Source of the DNA: CALKJU01 sp046349355
GTDB lineage: Bacteria; Pseudomonadota; Alphaproteobacteria; Geminicoccales; Geminicoccaceae
Assembly (NCBI GenBank): GCA_046349355.1
Contig: JAXMCM010000024.1
Coordinates: forward strand, 1-64,000
Direction of reading: 5' to 3'
DNA: 64,000 nucleotides
This document shows, in pieces, positions 53,305 through 61,694 of this stretch. Every line of letters starts with the position of its first letter. The stretch's first letter is position 1. Made by a program: the position numbers and the translations under genes. The notes under the pieces were generated by a model. The model worked only from the letters and a program-made list of their open reading frames with translations, was not told where the DNA came from and made no database searches.

Positions 53305-53745
53305 TCAGGCGCCGAGATGCTTCCTCAGCGCCTCGAGCCCGCCCTTGAACACCGCGGTGGAGAAGAACTGGATCCACTCCGCCGACTTCGCCGGCGCGCA
53401 ATCGAAGGTGGTCCACCATTCGACGAAGCTGCGGTCGCCGTCGGTCACCGGGGTGACCCGGATGGTGGCGCAGTAGTTCTCGACGTCGAACGGCTTGAGC
53501 TCGAAGTTGTAGGTGTAGCTGCGCTCGATGTCGGAGAACGCGAGCAGCCGCTCGCGGATGTGGGCGCCGTCCTGCAGGTAGAAGTTGCGCACGCCGCCGA
53601 CCTGGTCGCCGGCCTTGCCGTCCTCGATCTCGCTGCGGGCGACGAGGCCGCCATGCCAGACCGGCAGGCCGTTGAAGTCGCGGATGGCAGCCCAGACCTT
53701 GTCGGCCGGGGCGTCGATGACGGTGCTCGCGTAAGCCTTGGGCAT
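53305..53745 (-). CDS. SRPBCC-family (polyketide cyclase/START-like) protein
   Basis: 146 residues from ATG 53745, with GGGAGG a few bases upstream. The fold pattern begins TVIDAPADKVWAAIRDFNGLPVWHG; later NYCATIRVTPVTDGDRSFVEWW matches the second half. Such proteins bind hydrophobic ligands in a deep pocket. It is the last gene of the Tm-1-like / PEP-hydrolase-like group (17 bp gap). Confidence 0.86.
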   Translation of the reverse strand: MPKAYASTVIDAPADKVWAAIRDFNGLPVWHGGLVARSEIEDGKAGDQVGGVRNFYLQDGAHIRERLLAFSDIERSYTYNFELKPFDVENYCATIRVTPVTDGDRSFVEWWTTFDCAPAKSAEWIQFFSTAVFKGGLEALRKHLGA

Positions 53746-53762
53746 CGCTGGTCCTCCCTGGT

Positions 53763-54593
53763 TCAGAACGTGATCTGCTTGAAGGCGCGGGTAGTGGCGG
53801 TGAGCGCCTGCTCGGTCGGCAGCCGCTCCATCGAGCTGGCGCCGTAGAAGCCGTGGCAGTGACGGGTGTTCTTGAGGATGTAGGCGGCATCCTCGGGCGT
53901 CGCGATCGGCCCGCCGTGGCAGATGACGATGACGTCCTTGCGGACCTTCATGGCCGCCTCGGCCCAGGCGTCGATCAGCGCCGGGCAGTCCTCGAGCTTC
54001 GGTGCCGTCTCCGCACCGATGGTGCCGCCGGTGGTCAGGCCCATGTGCGGGACGATCAGGTCGGCCCCGGCCTCGGCCATCGCCACCGCCTCGTCGGCGC
54101 TGAACACGTAGGGCGTGGTCAGCATGTCGAGGTCGTGGGCGGCACGGACGAGGTCGACCTCGAGGCCGTAGCCCATGCCGGTCTCCTCGAGGTTCACCCG
54201 CATCCGCCCGTCGAACAGCCCGACGGTCGGGAAGTTCTGGATGCCGGAGAAACCGAGGTCCCTGAGGTGCCGCAGGAAATGGTCGCGGATCATGAACGGG
54301 TCGGTGCCGTTGACGCCGGCCAGCACCGGCGTGCGGCGCACCACCGGCAGCACCTCGCGGGCCATGTCGACGACGATCTCGTTGGCGTTGCCGTAGGCCA
54401 GCAGCCCGGCCAGCGAGCCGCGCCCGGCCATCCGGTAGCGGCCGGAATTGTAGATCACGATCAGGTCGATGCCGCCGGCCTCCTCGCACTTGGCGGAGAG
54501 GCCGGTGCCGGCGCCGCCGCCGACGATCGGCTGGCGGCGGCGGACCATGTCGTGGAACTTCTCGAGCAGGGCCTTGCGGTCGAAGCGGGGCAT
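53763..54593 (-). CDS. Phosphoenolpyruvate hydrolase-like TIM barrel (Tm-1 C-terminal type)
   Basis: 276 residues from ATG 54593. RRQPIVGGGAGTGLSAKCEE near residue 22, DLIVIYNSGRYRMAGRGSLAG near residue 46 and LTTGGTIGAETAP near residue 185 match the family joined to UPF0261 in the plant virus-resistance protein Tm-1. In bacteria this pair occurs as adjacent genes of unknown function. Lies 14 bp after the UPF0261 gene. Confidence 0.86.
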   Translation of the reverse strand: MPRFDRKALLEKFHDMVRRRQPIVGGGAGTGLSAKCEEAGGIDLIVIYNSGRYRMAGRGSLAGLLAYGNANEIVVDMAREVLPVVRRTPVLAGVNGTDPFMIRDHFLRHLRDLGFSGIQNFPTVGLFDGRMRVNLEETGMGYGLEVDLVRAAHDLDMLTTPYVFSADEAVAMAEAGADLIVPHMGLTTGGTIGAETAPKLEDCPALIDAWAEAAMKVRKDVIVICHGGPIATPEDAAYILKNTRHCHGFYGASSMERLPTEQALTATTRAFKQITF

Positions 54594-54607
54594 CGGCGGG
54601 TTCCGGA

Positions 54608-55807
54608 TCAGGGCATGACGGAGGCGAAGGCGGCCCGTGCCACCTCGGCGAAGGCCGGATCGTTGATCGCGTGCGGCACGCGCAGGAGCTGCCGGCGCGG
54701 CGTCGGCCGGAGCTCGCGTTCCAGTGCCGCGAACAGGGCGGCATCGGCCTCGGGATCGTGGAAGGGCTTCCCCGGCACGTCGATCATCGAGACGCCGCCC
54801 TCGGGGAGCAGGAAGCGGACCTCGCCCTCGCAGGCGTTGAGCTTGGCGGCGATCCAGGCGCCGATCCGGGCGTTCTCCGCCGGGGTGGTGCGCATCAGCG
54901 TCACTTGCGCGTTGTGGACGTAGAGCCGACGGTCGCGGAACGCCGCCGGCACGGTCTCCATGGCGCCGAAGTTGACCATGTCGAGGGCACCGCACGAACC
55001 GACATAGGGCACCCGGCTGCGGGCGATGGCGTCGAGGCGCTCGGGCCCGGCGCTGAGGATGCCGCCGACCAGCTCGTCGGCGACCTCGGTCGTGGTGATG
55101 TCGAGGACGCCGGCGATCAGGCCGCTGTCGACCAGCTTCTCCATGGCCCGGCCGCCGCTGCCGGTGGCATGGAAAACGAGGCAGTCGTAGCGGTCCTCCA
55201 GCGCCCTGGTCAGCGCCTGCACGCAGGGCGTGGTCACCCCGAACATGCTCAGCGCCACGGCCGGCCGATCCGGCGTGGCCGGCGGCGGGACCGGATTGCG
55301 CATCATGCCGGCCAGCGCATGGGCGGCATTGCCGAGCACCTGACGCGAGATGCGATTCAGGCCCTGCACGTCGGTGACGGCATACATCAGGCAGAGGTCG
55401 GAGATGCCGACATAGGGGGCGACGTTGCCCGACGCGAGCGTCGAGATGAGGACCTTGGGCAGGCCGATCGGCAGGGCGCGCATCGCTTCGGAGACGATGA
55501 CGCTGTTGCCCGAGCCGCCGGCGCCGATGACGCCGCCGATGTCGTCCCGAGCCAGGACGAACCGGCGGAGCGCCTCGGCCATCGCGTTGACGGCAGCCCC
55601 GCGATCGTCGCCGCCGAGCACGGCTCCGGGACCTTGCGGATGGAAGGCGGCGACCTCCTCCGCCCCGATGTCGGCGCGCCCCGCGGCACTGCGCGTCCCG
55701 ACATCGACGGTGCGGACGTCGACGCCGGCGGCGCGCAGGCGCTCGGCCAGATAGCCGAGTTCCGGCGCCTTGGTGTCGAAGGTGCCGATCACGTAGGCAC
55801 GGGCCAT
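54608..55807 (-). CDS. Tm-1-like ATP-binding domain protein (UPF0261)
   Basis: 399 residues. AYVIGTFDTKAPELGYLAERL at the N-terminus and GAGGSGNSVIVSEAMRALPIG near residue 95 are diagnostic; LVFHATGSGGRAMEKLV near residue 220 and YVGSCGALDMVNFGAME near residue 265 follow. Binds ATP in the plant homolog. Start ATG 55807. Divergent from the TAXI-TRAP operon across 156 bp. Confidence 0.9.
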   Translation of the reverse strand: MARAYVIGTFDTKAPELGYLAERLRAAGVDVRTVDVGTRSAAGRADIGAEEVAAFHPQGPGAVLGGDDRGAAVNAMAEALRRFVLARDDIGGVIGAGGSGNSVIVSEAMRALPIGLPKVLISTLASGNVAPYVGISDLCLMYAVTDVQGLNRISRQVLGNAAHALAGMMRNPVPPPATPDRPAVALSMFGVTTPCVQALTRALEDRYDCLVFHATGSGGRAMEKLVDSGLIAGVLDITTTEVADELVGGILSAGPERLDAIARSRVPYVGSCGALDMVNFGAMETVPAAFRDRRLYVHNAQVTLMRTTPAENARIGAWIAAKLNACEGEVRFLLPEGGVSMIDVPGKPFHDPEADAALFAALERELRPTPRRQLLRVPHAINDPAFAEVARAAFASVMP

Positions 55808-55863
55808 CGCCGCCTCCCCTGATCTTCTCGGACGACTGCCAGCTAGCAGCGCCGCAGGCGGAG

Positions 55864-55881
55864 CGCCAGCCGGGGCTGGCG
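55864..55881. promoter_or_regulatory. 18-bp inverted repeat in the Tm-1-like / TAXI divergent region
   Basis: CGCCAGCC-GG-GGCTGGCG is a perfect 8-2-8 palindrome, 57 bp before the Tm-1-like start and about 83 bp before the TAXI start. Could be an operator for a regulator acting on both operons; no regulator gene is adjacent. Confidence 0.4.
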
Positions 55882-55963
55882 GTGGGCAGCGGACATGCTA
55901 TCCGGGCGTTCAGGGCACGGGCAGGCGCGCAACCGCCCGGCCGACCAGCGTGGAGGCTTGCCG

Positions 55964-56920
55964 ATGTTCGTCCTCGACCGTCGCCGTCTGCTCATCGCGG
56001 GCACCGCCCTCGCCGCGCTGCCGATAGCCGGCGCCCGGGCCGAGCAGTTCGTCAATGTGCTGACCGGCGGCACGGCCGGGGTCTACTACCCGCTGGGCGT
56101 GGCGCTGGCGCAGGTCTACGCCGACACCATCCCGGGCGTGCGGACCTCGGCCCAGTCGACCAAGGCGTCGGTCGAGAACCTCAACCTGCTGCAGGGCGGC
56201 AAGGGCGAGGTCGGCCTGGTCCTCGGCGACTCGCTGATCGACGCGTGGAAGGGTGTCGCCGACGCCGGCTTCAAGCAGCCGCTCGACAAGCTGCGCGGCA
56301 TCGCCGCGCTCTACCCCAACTACGTGCAGGTCGTGGCGCTGCAGGAGTCGGGCATCGCCAGCCTCGCCGACCTCAAGGGCAAGCGGCTGTCGGTCGGAGC
56401 GCCCAAGTCCGGCACCGAGCTCAATGCGCGGACCATCCTGAAGGCGGCCGGCCTCAGCTACGACGACCTCGGCAAGGTCGAGTACCTGCCGTTCGCGGAA
56501 TCGGTCGAGCTGATGAAGAACCGGCAGATCGACGCGACCCTCCAGTCGGCAGGCCTCGGCGTCGCCTCGATCCGCGACCTCGCCGCCTCGGTGCCGATCA
56601 CGCTGGTCGCCGTCCCGGCCGACCTCGTGACCGGGATCGGCAGCCCCTACGAGGTCGCGGAGATCCCGGCGGGTACCTACGAGGGCCAGGCCGGTGCCGT
56701 GACGACCGCGGCGATCCCCAACTTCCTGGCCACCCACAGCGAGGTGCCGGACGACCTGGTCTACGCGATGACGGCCCAGCTGTTCGCCAACCTCGACAAG
56801 CTCGTGGCGGCGCACAACGCGGCCAAGGTCATCAGCCTCGACCACGCCCTGGACGGGATGCCGATCCCGCTCCATCCGGGCGCGGAGCGCTTCTACAAGG
56901 AGAAGGGCCTGCTGAAGTAG
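55964..56920 (+). CDS. TAXI-family TRAP transporter substrate-binding protein
   Basis: 318 residues from ATG 55964, preceded by GGAGG. A signal with twin arginine (DRRRLLIAGTALAALP) ends near residue 25. The TAXI core VLTGGTAGVYYPLGVALAQVY, LKGKRLSVGAPKSGTELNAR and later segments fit the family. Ligands in studied relatives include glutamate-type compounds; the ligand is unknown here. The fused permease gene starts 7 bp after. Confidence 0.92.
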   Translation: MFVLDRRRLLIAGTALAALPIAGARAEQFVNVLTGGTAGVYYPLGVALAQVYADTIPGVRTSAQSTKASVENLNLLQGGKGEVGLVLGDSLIDAWKGVADAGFKQPLDKLRGIAALYPNYVQVVALQESGIASLADLKGKRLSVGAPKSGTELNARTILKAAGLSYDDLGKVEYLPFAESVELMKNRQIDATLQSAGLGVASIRDLAASVPITLVAVPADLVTGIGSPYEVAEIPAGTYEGQAGAVTTAAIPNFLATHSEVPDDLVYAMTAQLFANLDKLVAAHNAAKVISLDHALDGMPIPLHPGAERFYKEKGLLK

Positions 56921-56927
56921 GCCCGAG

Positions 56928-58967
56928 GTGAGCGAGCGCGCGGGCGACGCCGACGAAGGGCTGGCCCTCGGCTGGGGCAGCGGCACGGCGGGCCGGATCG
57001 CCTACGGCGTCGCCGTCGCCTTCTCGGCGTTCCAGGTGTGGACCGCGGCCTACAGCCCCCTGCCGAGCCAGATCGTCCGCTCGATCCATGTCGGCTTTCT
57101 CCTGCTGCTGCTCTATCTGCTGCTCGGCAACCGCGGAAGGCATGGAGCCTGGGCCGACCGGGCGGTGGGCGTGCTGGGCTTCGTCGTCGGCCTCTATCAC
57201 TGGGCCTTCTACGAGGACCTGATCCTGCGCGCCGGCGAGCCGTCGGCGAGCGACCTCGTGGTCGGCGTGCTCGCCGTGGTGCTGGTGTTCGAGGCGGCGC
57301 GGCGGATGATGGGCATGGCCCTGCCGCTGATCTGCGCCGGCTTCGTCGGCTACGCCCTGCTCGGCCAGTACCTGCCGTCGCCGCTGAACCACCGCGGCTA
57401 CGACTTCGCCCAGGTGGTCGACCAGATGTTCCTCGGCACGGAGGGCATCTACGGCATCCCGACCTATGTCAGCTCGACCTACATCTTCCTCTTCATCCTC
57501 TTCGGCTCGTTCCTCGAGCGCGCGGGCATGATCCGGCTGTTCAACGACATCTCGCTGGGCCTCGTCGGCCACACCCGGGGCGGTCCGGCCAAGGTGGCGG
57601 TGATCTCGTCCGGCCTGATGGGCACGATCAACGGCTCGGGCGTGGCCAATGTCGTCACCACCGGCCAGTTCACGATCCCGCTGATGAAGCGCTTCGGCTA
57701 CCGGCCGCACTTCGCCGGAGCGGTCGAGGCGACGGCGAGCATGGGCGGCCAGATCATGCCGCCGGTCATGGGCGCCGTCGCCTTCATCATGGCCGAGACC
57801 ATCGACGTGCCCTACGTCGAGATCTGCAAGGCCGCGGTGATCCCGGCCCTGCTCTACTTCGGCACCGCCTTCTGGATGGTCCATCTCGAGGCCGGCAAGC
57901 GCCGGCTCCTGGGCCTGCCGCCCGACCAGTGCCCGAGTGCCCTGGCCGCGCTGCGGCGCGACTGGTTCCTGCTGCTGCCGCTGGCGGCCCTGGTCTGGCT
58001 GCTGTTCGCCGGCTACACGCCGCTGTTCGCCGGCACGGTCGGGCTGGCGCTCACCGCCATGGTCGTGCTGGGCGCGCCGCTGGCTGCGGCCATCGGGCCG
58101 CAGGCCCTGCGCTACCTGTTCTGGGTGGCGCTGGGGCTGGCCGCCTCGTCCTTCGCCGCCTGGGGCGTCAGCGCCGTGCTGCTGGTCATCGCCCTGCTGG
58201 TGGCCGCCTGCGCGCTCGTCCGTGGCGGTCGAGCGACCCTGCGGATCTGCCTCGACGGGCTGGCCGAGGGCGCCCGGCACGCCCTGCCGGTCGGCATCGC
58301 CTGCGCCCTGGTGGGCACCATCATCGGCGCCCTGACGCTGACCGGGGCGGCCTCCAACTTCGCCGGCACCATCGTCGAGGTCGGCAAGGACAGCCTGTTC
58401 CTCAGCCTGCTCCTGACCATGGTCGCCTGCCTCGTCCTCGGCACCGGCATCCCGACCATCCCCAACTACATCATCTGCGCCGCCATCGCCGGCCCGGCCC
58501 TGCTCGACCTCGGGGTGCCGCTGATCGTCAGCCACATGTTCGTGTTCTACTTCGGGATCATGGCCGACCTGACGCCGCCGGTGGCGCTGGCAGCACTGGC
58601 CGCGGCACCGATCGCCGGCGCCTCGCACATGCGCATCGGCTTCGAGGCGACGCGCATCGCCATCGCCGGTTACGTGGTGCCGTTCATGGCGGTCTACGAT
58701 CCGGCGCTGATGCTGCAGGGCGGGACCTGGCTGGACACCGGCTACGTCACCTTCAAGGCGCTCATCGCCGTCGGCCTGTGGGGGGCGGCCGCCACCGGCT
58801 TCCTGCTGACGCCGTTCGGCTGGCCGGCGCGGATCTTTGCCGTCATCGCCGCCTGCTTCCTGGTCGCGGCCCTGCCGCTGACCGACGAGATCGGCTTCGT
58901 GCTGGCGGCGGTTTTCCTCGGCTGGCAGCTCTGGACGCGGCGCCGGGCGGTCCCGTCGGCGGCCTGA
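56928..58967 (+). CDS. TRAP transporter permease, fused 4TM/12TM (DctQM-type)
   Basis: 679 residues with about 16 hydrophobic segments. The small-subunit part is residues about 20-130; the large subunit follows, with SSTYIFLFILFGSFLERAG, GSGVANVVTTGQFTIPLMKRFG around residue 240, ATASMGGQIMPPVMGAVAF and the GTGIPTIPNYIICAAIAGPA segment. Sodium-driven uptake is the family mechanism. GTG 56928; its stop overlaps the DUF1850 ATG. Confidence 0.93.
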   Translation: MSERAGDADEGLALGWGSGTAGRIAYGVAVAFSAFQVWTAAYSPLPSQIVRSIHVGFLLLLLYLLLGNRGRHGAWADRAVGVLGFVVGLYHWAFYEDLILRAGEPSASDLVVGVLAVVLVFEAARRMMGMALPLICAGFVGYALLGQYLPSPLNHRGYDFAQVVDQMFLGTEGIYGIPTYVSSTYIFLFILFGSFLERAGMIRLFNDISLGLVGHTRGGPAKVAVISSGLMGTINGSGVANVVTTGQFTIPLMKRFGYRPHFAGAVEATASMGGQIMPPVMGAVAFIMAETIDVPYVEICKAAVIPALLYFGTAFWMVHLEAGKRRLLGLPPDQCPSALAALRRDWFLLLPLAALVWLLFAGYTPLFAGTVGLALTAMVVLGAPLAAAIGPQALRYLFWVALGLAASSFAAWGVSAVLLVIALLVAACALVRGGRATLRICLDGLAEGARHALPVGIACALVGTIIGALTLTGAASNFAGTIVEVGKDSLFLSLLLTMVACLVLGTGIPTIPNYIICAAIAGPALLDLGVPLIVSHMFVFYFGIMADLTPPVALAALAAAPIAGASHMRIGFEATRIAIAGYVVPFMAVYDPALMLQGGTWLDTGYVTFKALIAVGLWGAAATGFLLTPFGWPARIFAVIAACFLVAALPLTDEIGFVLAAVFLGWQLWTRRRAVPSAA

Positions 58968-59323
58968 TGGCGCTCTGCATCACCGTCGGTTCCCTGACCA
59001 CGCGGCTCCTTGTCTCGGCGTTCACGCTGGCGTGGACGCATTCGGTGGAGCACACGGGCTGGCAGGAGGACTGGCAGGTCGCTGGCGACAGGCTGGTGCT
59101 GCTCGAGAGCCGCGTGAAGGGCAGCGGCGCCGGCATGGAGCCCGGCGATGACGCCGTGCTGCGCGACGGCTGGTGGCGCTCGCATCCGCCGCGGCGCCTG
59201 AGCGAGCTGCGGCTCGCCAACAGCGGCGCCGCCGGCGTCTGGCAACTCTGCGCGCCCGACTGCCGGGCCCTCGAGGCGGCCGCCCCGACGCCGATCATCC
59301 TCGCACCCTGTCACGACGGCTGA
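58967..59323 (+). CDS. DUF1850-family protein
   Basis: 118 residues. The ATG at 58967 overlaps the permease stop (TGATG). TLAWTHSVEHTGWQEDW near residue 20 and GAGMEPG, DGWWRSH match DUF1850, a family often found as the third gene of TAXI-TRAP operons. A hydrophobic start suggests export. Role in transport is unknown. It has no close known partner other than TAXI systems. Confidence 0.85.
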   Translation: MALCITVGSLTTRLLVSAFTLAWTHSVEHTGWQEDWQVAGDRLVLLESRVKGSGAGMEPGDDAVLRDGWWRSHPPRRLSELRLANSGAAGVWQLCAPDCRALEAAAPTPIILAPCHDG

Positions 59324-59343
59324 GCACCTTCCGCCACGCCGAC

Positions 59344-59372
59344 CTGACAGCGACACAATCCAAACAAATATT
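59344..59372 (+). promoter_or_regulatory. Putative sigma70-like promoter before RTX protein 2
   Basis: CTGACA (59344-59349), 17-base spacer, then AATATT (59367-59372) in an AT-rich patch, about 93 bp before the RTX gene start. Matches are partial (5/6 and 4/6). Confidence 0.35.
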
Positions 59373-59465
59373 CGGGCCTGCCGACACAGTCCCGGAACAT
59401 CCGGCGCCGAACCTTCCGTCATCGAGCCCGGTCATCAGGGCCGGGCCAGCGGGAAGGCAACGACG

Positions 59466-60602
59466 ATGGCGACGATCAACGACAACGACCAGGGCCACAC
59501 GCTGAACGGAACCGGCGGGTTCGACGAGATCCGGGCGAATGGTGGCGACGACGTCATCCTCGCCAAGGGTGGCGCCGACCGTGTCTACGGCGGCGCCGGC
59601 AATGACGAGATCCACGGCGACGGTGGCGACGATTTCGCCATGGGCGGATCCGGCGCCGATTCGATCGATGGCGGCGTCGGACGGGACGTCGTCGCCTACG
59701 GCGACTCCGGCAGCGCCGTCTCCGTCGACCTCGCGTCCGGGATCGGCATTGGCGGCACGGCGGCCGGCGACCGCCTCGCCGGCATCGAGGACGTGATCGG
59801 CAGCGGCTACAACGACCAGCTCTTCGGCGACGATGTCGCCAACCTCGCCATCGCCGGCGCGGGCAACGACCAGGTCGAGGGACGCGGCGGCGACGATCGC
59901 CTGTATGGCCAGGGCGGGACCGATACCGTCGTGGGCGGTAACGGCGACGACGTGCTCGTCGGTGGGGCCAATGGCGACCGGCACTATGGTGGCGCCGGGT
60001 TCGACACGGCCAGCTTCGCCGGTGCCGCAGCCGGGGTGCTGCTCGACCTCGCCAGCGGCCAGAAGACCGGCGACGCCGCGGGCGACACCTACATCGGCAT
60101 CGAGCGCTACCAGGGCTCGGGCTACGGCGATACCTTCCGCGCCGCCGCCGGCGGTAGCGACATGGACGGTGCCGACGGCAACGATCTGCTCTTCGGCTCG
60201 GCAGCGGTCGACGAATTGGGGGGTGGCAATGGTGCCGACCTCGTCGAGGGCGGCGGGGGTGCCGACCACATGAGCGGCGGCGACGGCGCCGACAGCTTCG
60301 TGTTCCAGTCGCTGGCCGATAGTGGCATCGCCACGGCCGACCGCGACATCATCTTCGACTTCAGCCATGCCGAAGGCGATCGCATCGACCTCGGCGGCAT
60401 CGACGCCCGCCCGGCAAGCGCAGCCGACAACGCCTTCACCTTCATCGGCAGCGATGGCTTTTCGGCGGCCGGACAGGTGCGCTTCACGCATGTCGGCGGC
60501 AGCACCGTCATCGAGCTCAACACCGAGGGCGGGTCAGGTGCCGAGATGAAGATCACGCTGGCCGGCGTGATCGAGCTGCACGCTGCCGACTTCCATCTGT
60601 GA
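59466..60602 (+). CDS. RTX calcium-binding repeat protein 2
   Basis: 378 residues. Blocks of GGxGxDxxx repeats (about 30-80, 135-185, 235-280) are split by two similar non-repeat units containing VDLASG / LLDLASG and GIE-x-(V/Y) segments. The C-terminus (ADSFVFQSLADSG ... RDIIFDFSHAEGDRIDL) is serralysin-like. A type I secreted, calcium-folded protein without an evident enzyme domain. ATG 59466, about 142 bp after the DUF1850 gene. No secretion genes adjacent. Confidence 0.9.
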   Translation: MATINDNDQGHTLNGTGGFDEIRANGGDDVILAKGGADRVYGGAGNDEIHGDGGDDFAMGGSGADSIDGGVGRDVVAYGDSGSAVSVDLASGIGIGGTAAGDRLAGIEDVIGSGYNDQLFGDDVANLAIAGAGNDQVEGRGGDDRLYGQGGTDTVVGGNGDDVLVGGANGDRHYGGAGFDTASFAGAAAGVLLDLASGQKTGDAAGDTYIGIERYQGSGYGDTFRAAAGGSDMDGADGNDLLFGSAAVDELGGGNGADLVEGGGGADHMSGGDGADSFVFQSLADSGIATADRDIIFDFSHAEGDRIDLGGIDARPASAADNAFTFIGSDGFSAAGQVRFTHVGGSTVIELNTEGGSGAEMKITLAGVIELHAADFHL

Positions 60603-60640
60603 CGGGGACCGCGGGGCGCCCCGGCGGCGCCCCGCACCGC

Positions 60641-61456
60641 TCACGCCGGGCCGAAGCCGTAGAGCCTGGCCGGATTGTCGACGAGGATCCGGTCGCGGGT
60701 GGCAGTATCCGGGACGAGGGAGTCGAGCCAGTCCACGAACAGCTGCTCGTCCTGTGGCGGCTGGCCGGGATGGGGCCAGTTGGTAGCCCAGAGCATGCGG
60801 TCGGGCGCCTGGCGGACAAGGGCGCGGGCGAGGACGGCGACGTCGTCGAAGCCCGGCGCGCCGACCTTCGAGGTCTCGTAGGGGGCCGACAGCTTCACGT
60901 GGGCGCCGAGATCGACCAGCCGCTGCAGGCAGCGGAAGGACGGGTGATCGACCGGCACCGGAACGAGGAACTTGCCGGTGTGGTCGATGACGAGGCGCGA
61001 AGCCAGCGGCCGCAGCATCGCCTCGTGGTCGGGCAGGTTGCGACCGTCGAGCTGGAGCTGCAGGTGCCAGCCGAACGGCGCCACCCTGGCGGCGAGCTCG
61101 GGGATCTGGGCCATGGTGTACATGCCGCCCGGCAGCATGAAGAGGCGAAGGCCGACTGCACCGGTGGCGGCGAGGGCTGCGAGCTCGGGCTCGCTGGCTT
61201 GCGGATCCACCACCACCACGGCCCTTGCATCGTCGCCGATCTCGCGGACCGCGCCCATCGTGCAGGCGTTGTCGTCCCGGTAGGCCGACGGCTGCACCAC
61301 GACGACGCGCTGCAGGCCCAGCCGACGCTGCATCTGCCGGTAGGCCGGGACCAGCGCCTCCGGCGCCTTGATGACCGCCGTCGATGGCAGCGGCCAGCGG
61401 TCGAAGGGGCCATAGAAGTGCATGTGCGTGTCGGTCGCGCCAGGCGGCAGGCTCAT
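60641..61456 (-). CDS. Amidohydrolase-2-family lactonase-like enzyme
   Basis: 271-residue TIM barrel. Metal-type histidines in DTHMHFYGP near residue 9, VIDHTGKFLVP near residue 155 and WATNWPHPGQP near residue 222 resemble the 2-pyrone-4,6-dicarboxylate lactonase / galactarolactone isomerase branch. Substrate not assigned. ATG 61456. Leftward, tail to tail with RTX protein 2; divergent from the beta-helix gene across 238 bp that hold an FNR-type box. Confidence 0.85.
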   Translation of the reverse strand: MSLPPGATDTHMHFYGPFDRWPLPSTAVIKAPEALVPAYRQMQRRLGLQRVVVVQPSAYRDDNACTMGAVREIGDDARAVVVVDPQASEPELAALAATGAVGLRLFMLPGGMYTMAQIPELAARVAPFGWHLQLQLDGRNLPDHEAMLRPLASRLVIDHTGKFLVPVPVDHPSFRCLQRLVDLGAHVKLSAPYETSKVGAPGFDDVAVLARALVRQAPDRMLWATNWPHPGQPPQDEQLFVDWLDSLVPDTATRDRILVDNPARLYGFGPA

Positions 61457-61567
61457 GCTCGGCTCCCTGCTTGTTCAAGGCAGCCTAGCGCGCGCGGCCG
61501 TCCCCCGCCATCGTCCGGGTCAGCTGGCGAAGGCCAGCAGCGCTCGACCCATGTCTCCGTTGCCAGC

Positions 61568-61581
61568 TTGATGCAGATCAA
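61568..61581 (+). promoter_or_regulatory. Perfect FNR/Anr/FixK-type box
   Basis: TTGATGCAGATCAA is an exact match to TTGAT-N4-ATCAA. Its centre (61574.5) lies 41.5 bases before position 61616, which is where transcription would start if TATACG at 61604-61609 is the -10 element. That is the class II FNR arrangement, pointing to the beta-helix gene at 61695. Confidence 0.7.
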
Positions 61582-61603
61582 TGGGGGCCAAACCTGTCCC
61601 CGG

Positions 61604-61609
61604 TATACG
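61604..61609 (+). promoter_or_regulatory. Candidate -10 element of the FNR-type promoter
   Basis: TATACG, 22 bases after the FNR-type box, the gap expected in class II FNR promoters. Match to TATAAT is 4/6. Confidence 0.4.
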
Positions 61610-61694
61610 GGAGTTCGACACCGCTGCGTGCCGGGCTGACGGGTTCTACCGGCGTGCGGCGGGTGGTTGTGTCATCCGAGAACGGAAGCATCGA

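Noticed and set aside
56832..58628. 598-residue frame antisense to the TRAP permease
   Set aside because: Shadow; the plus strand carries an unmistakable fused DctQM permease.
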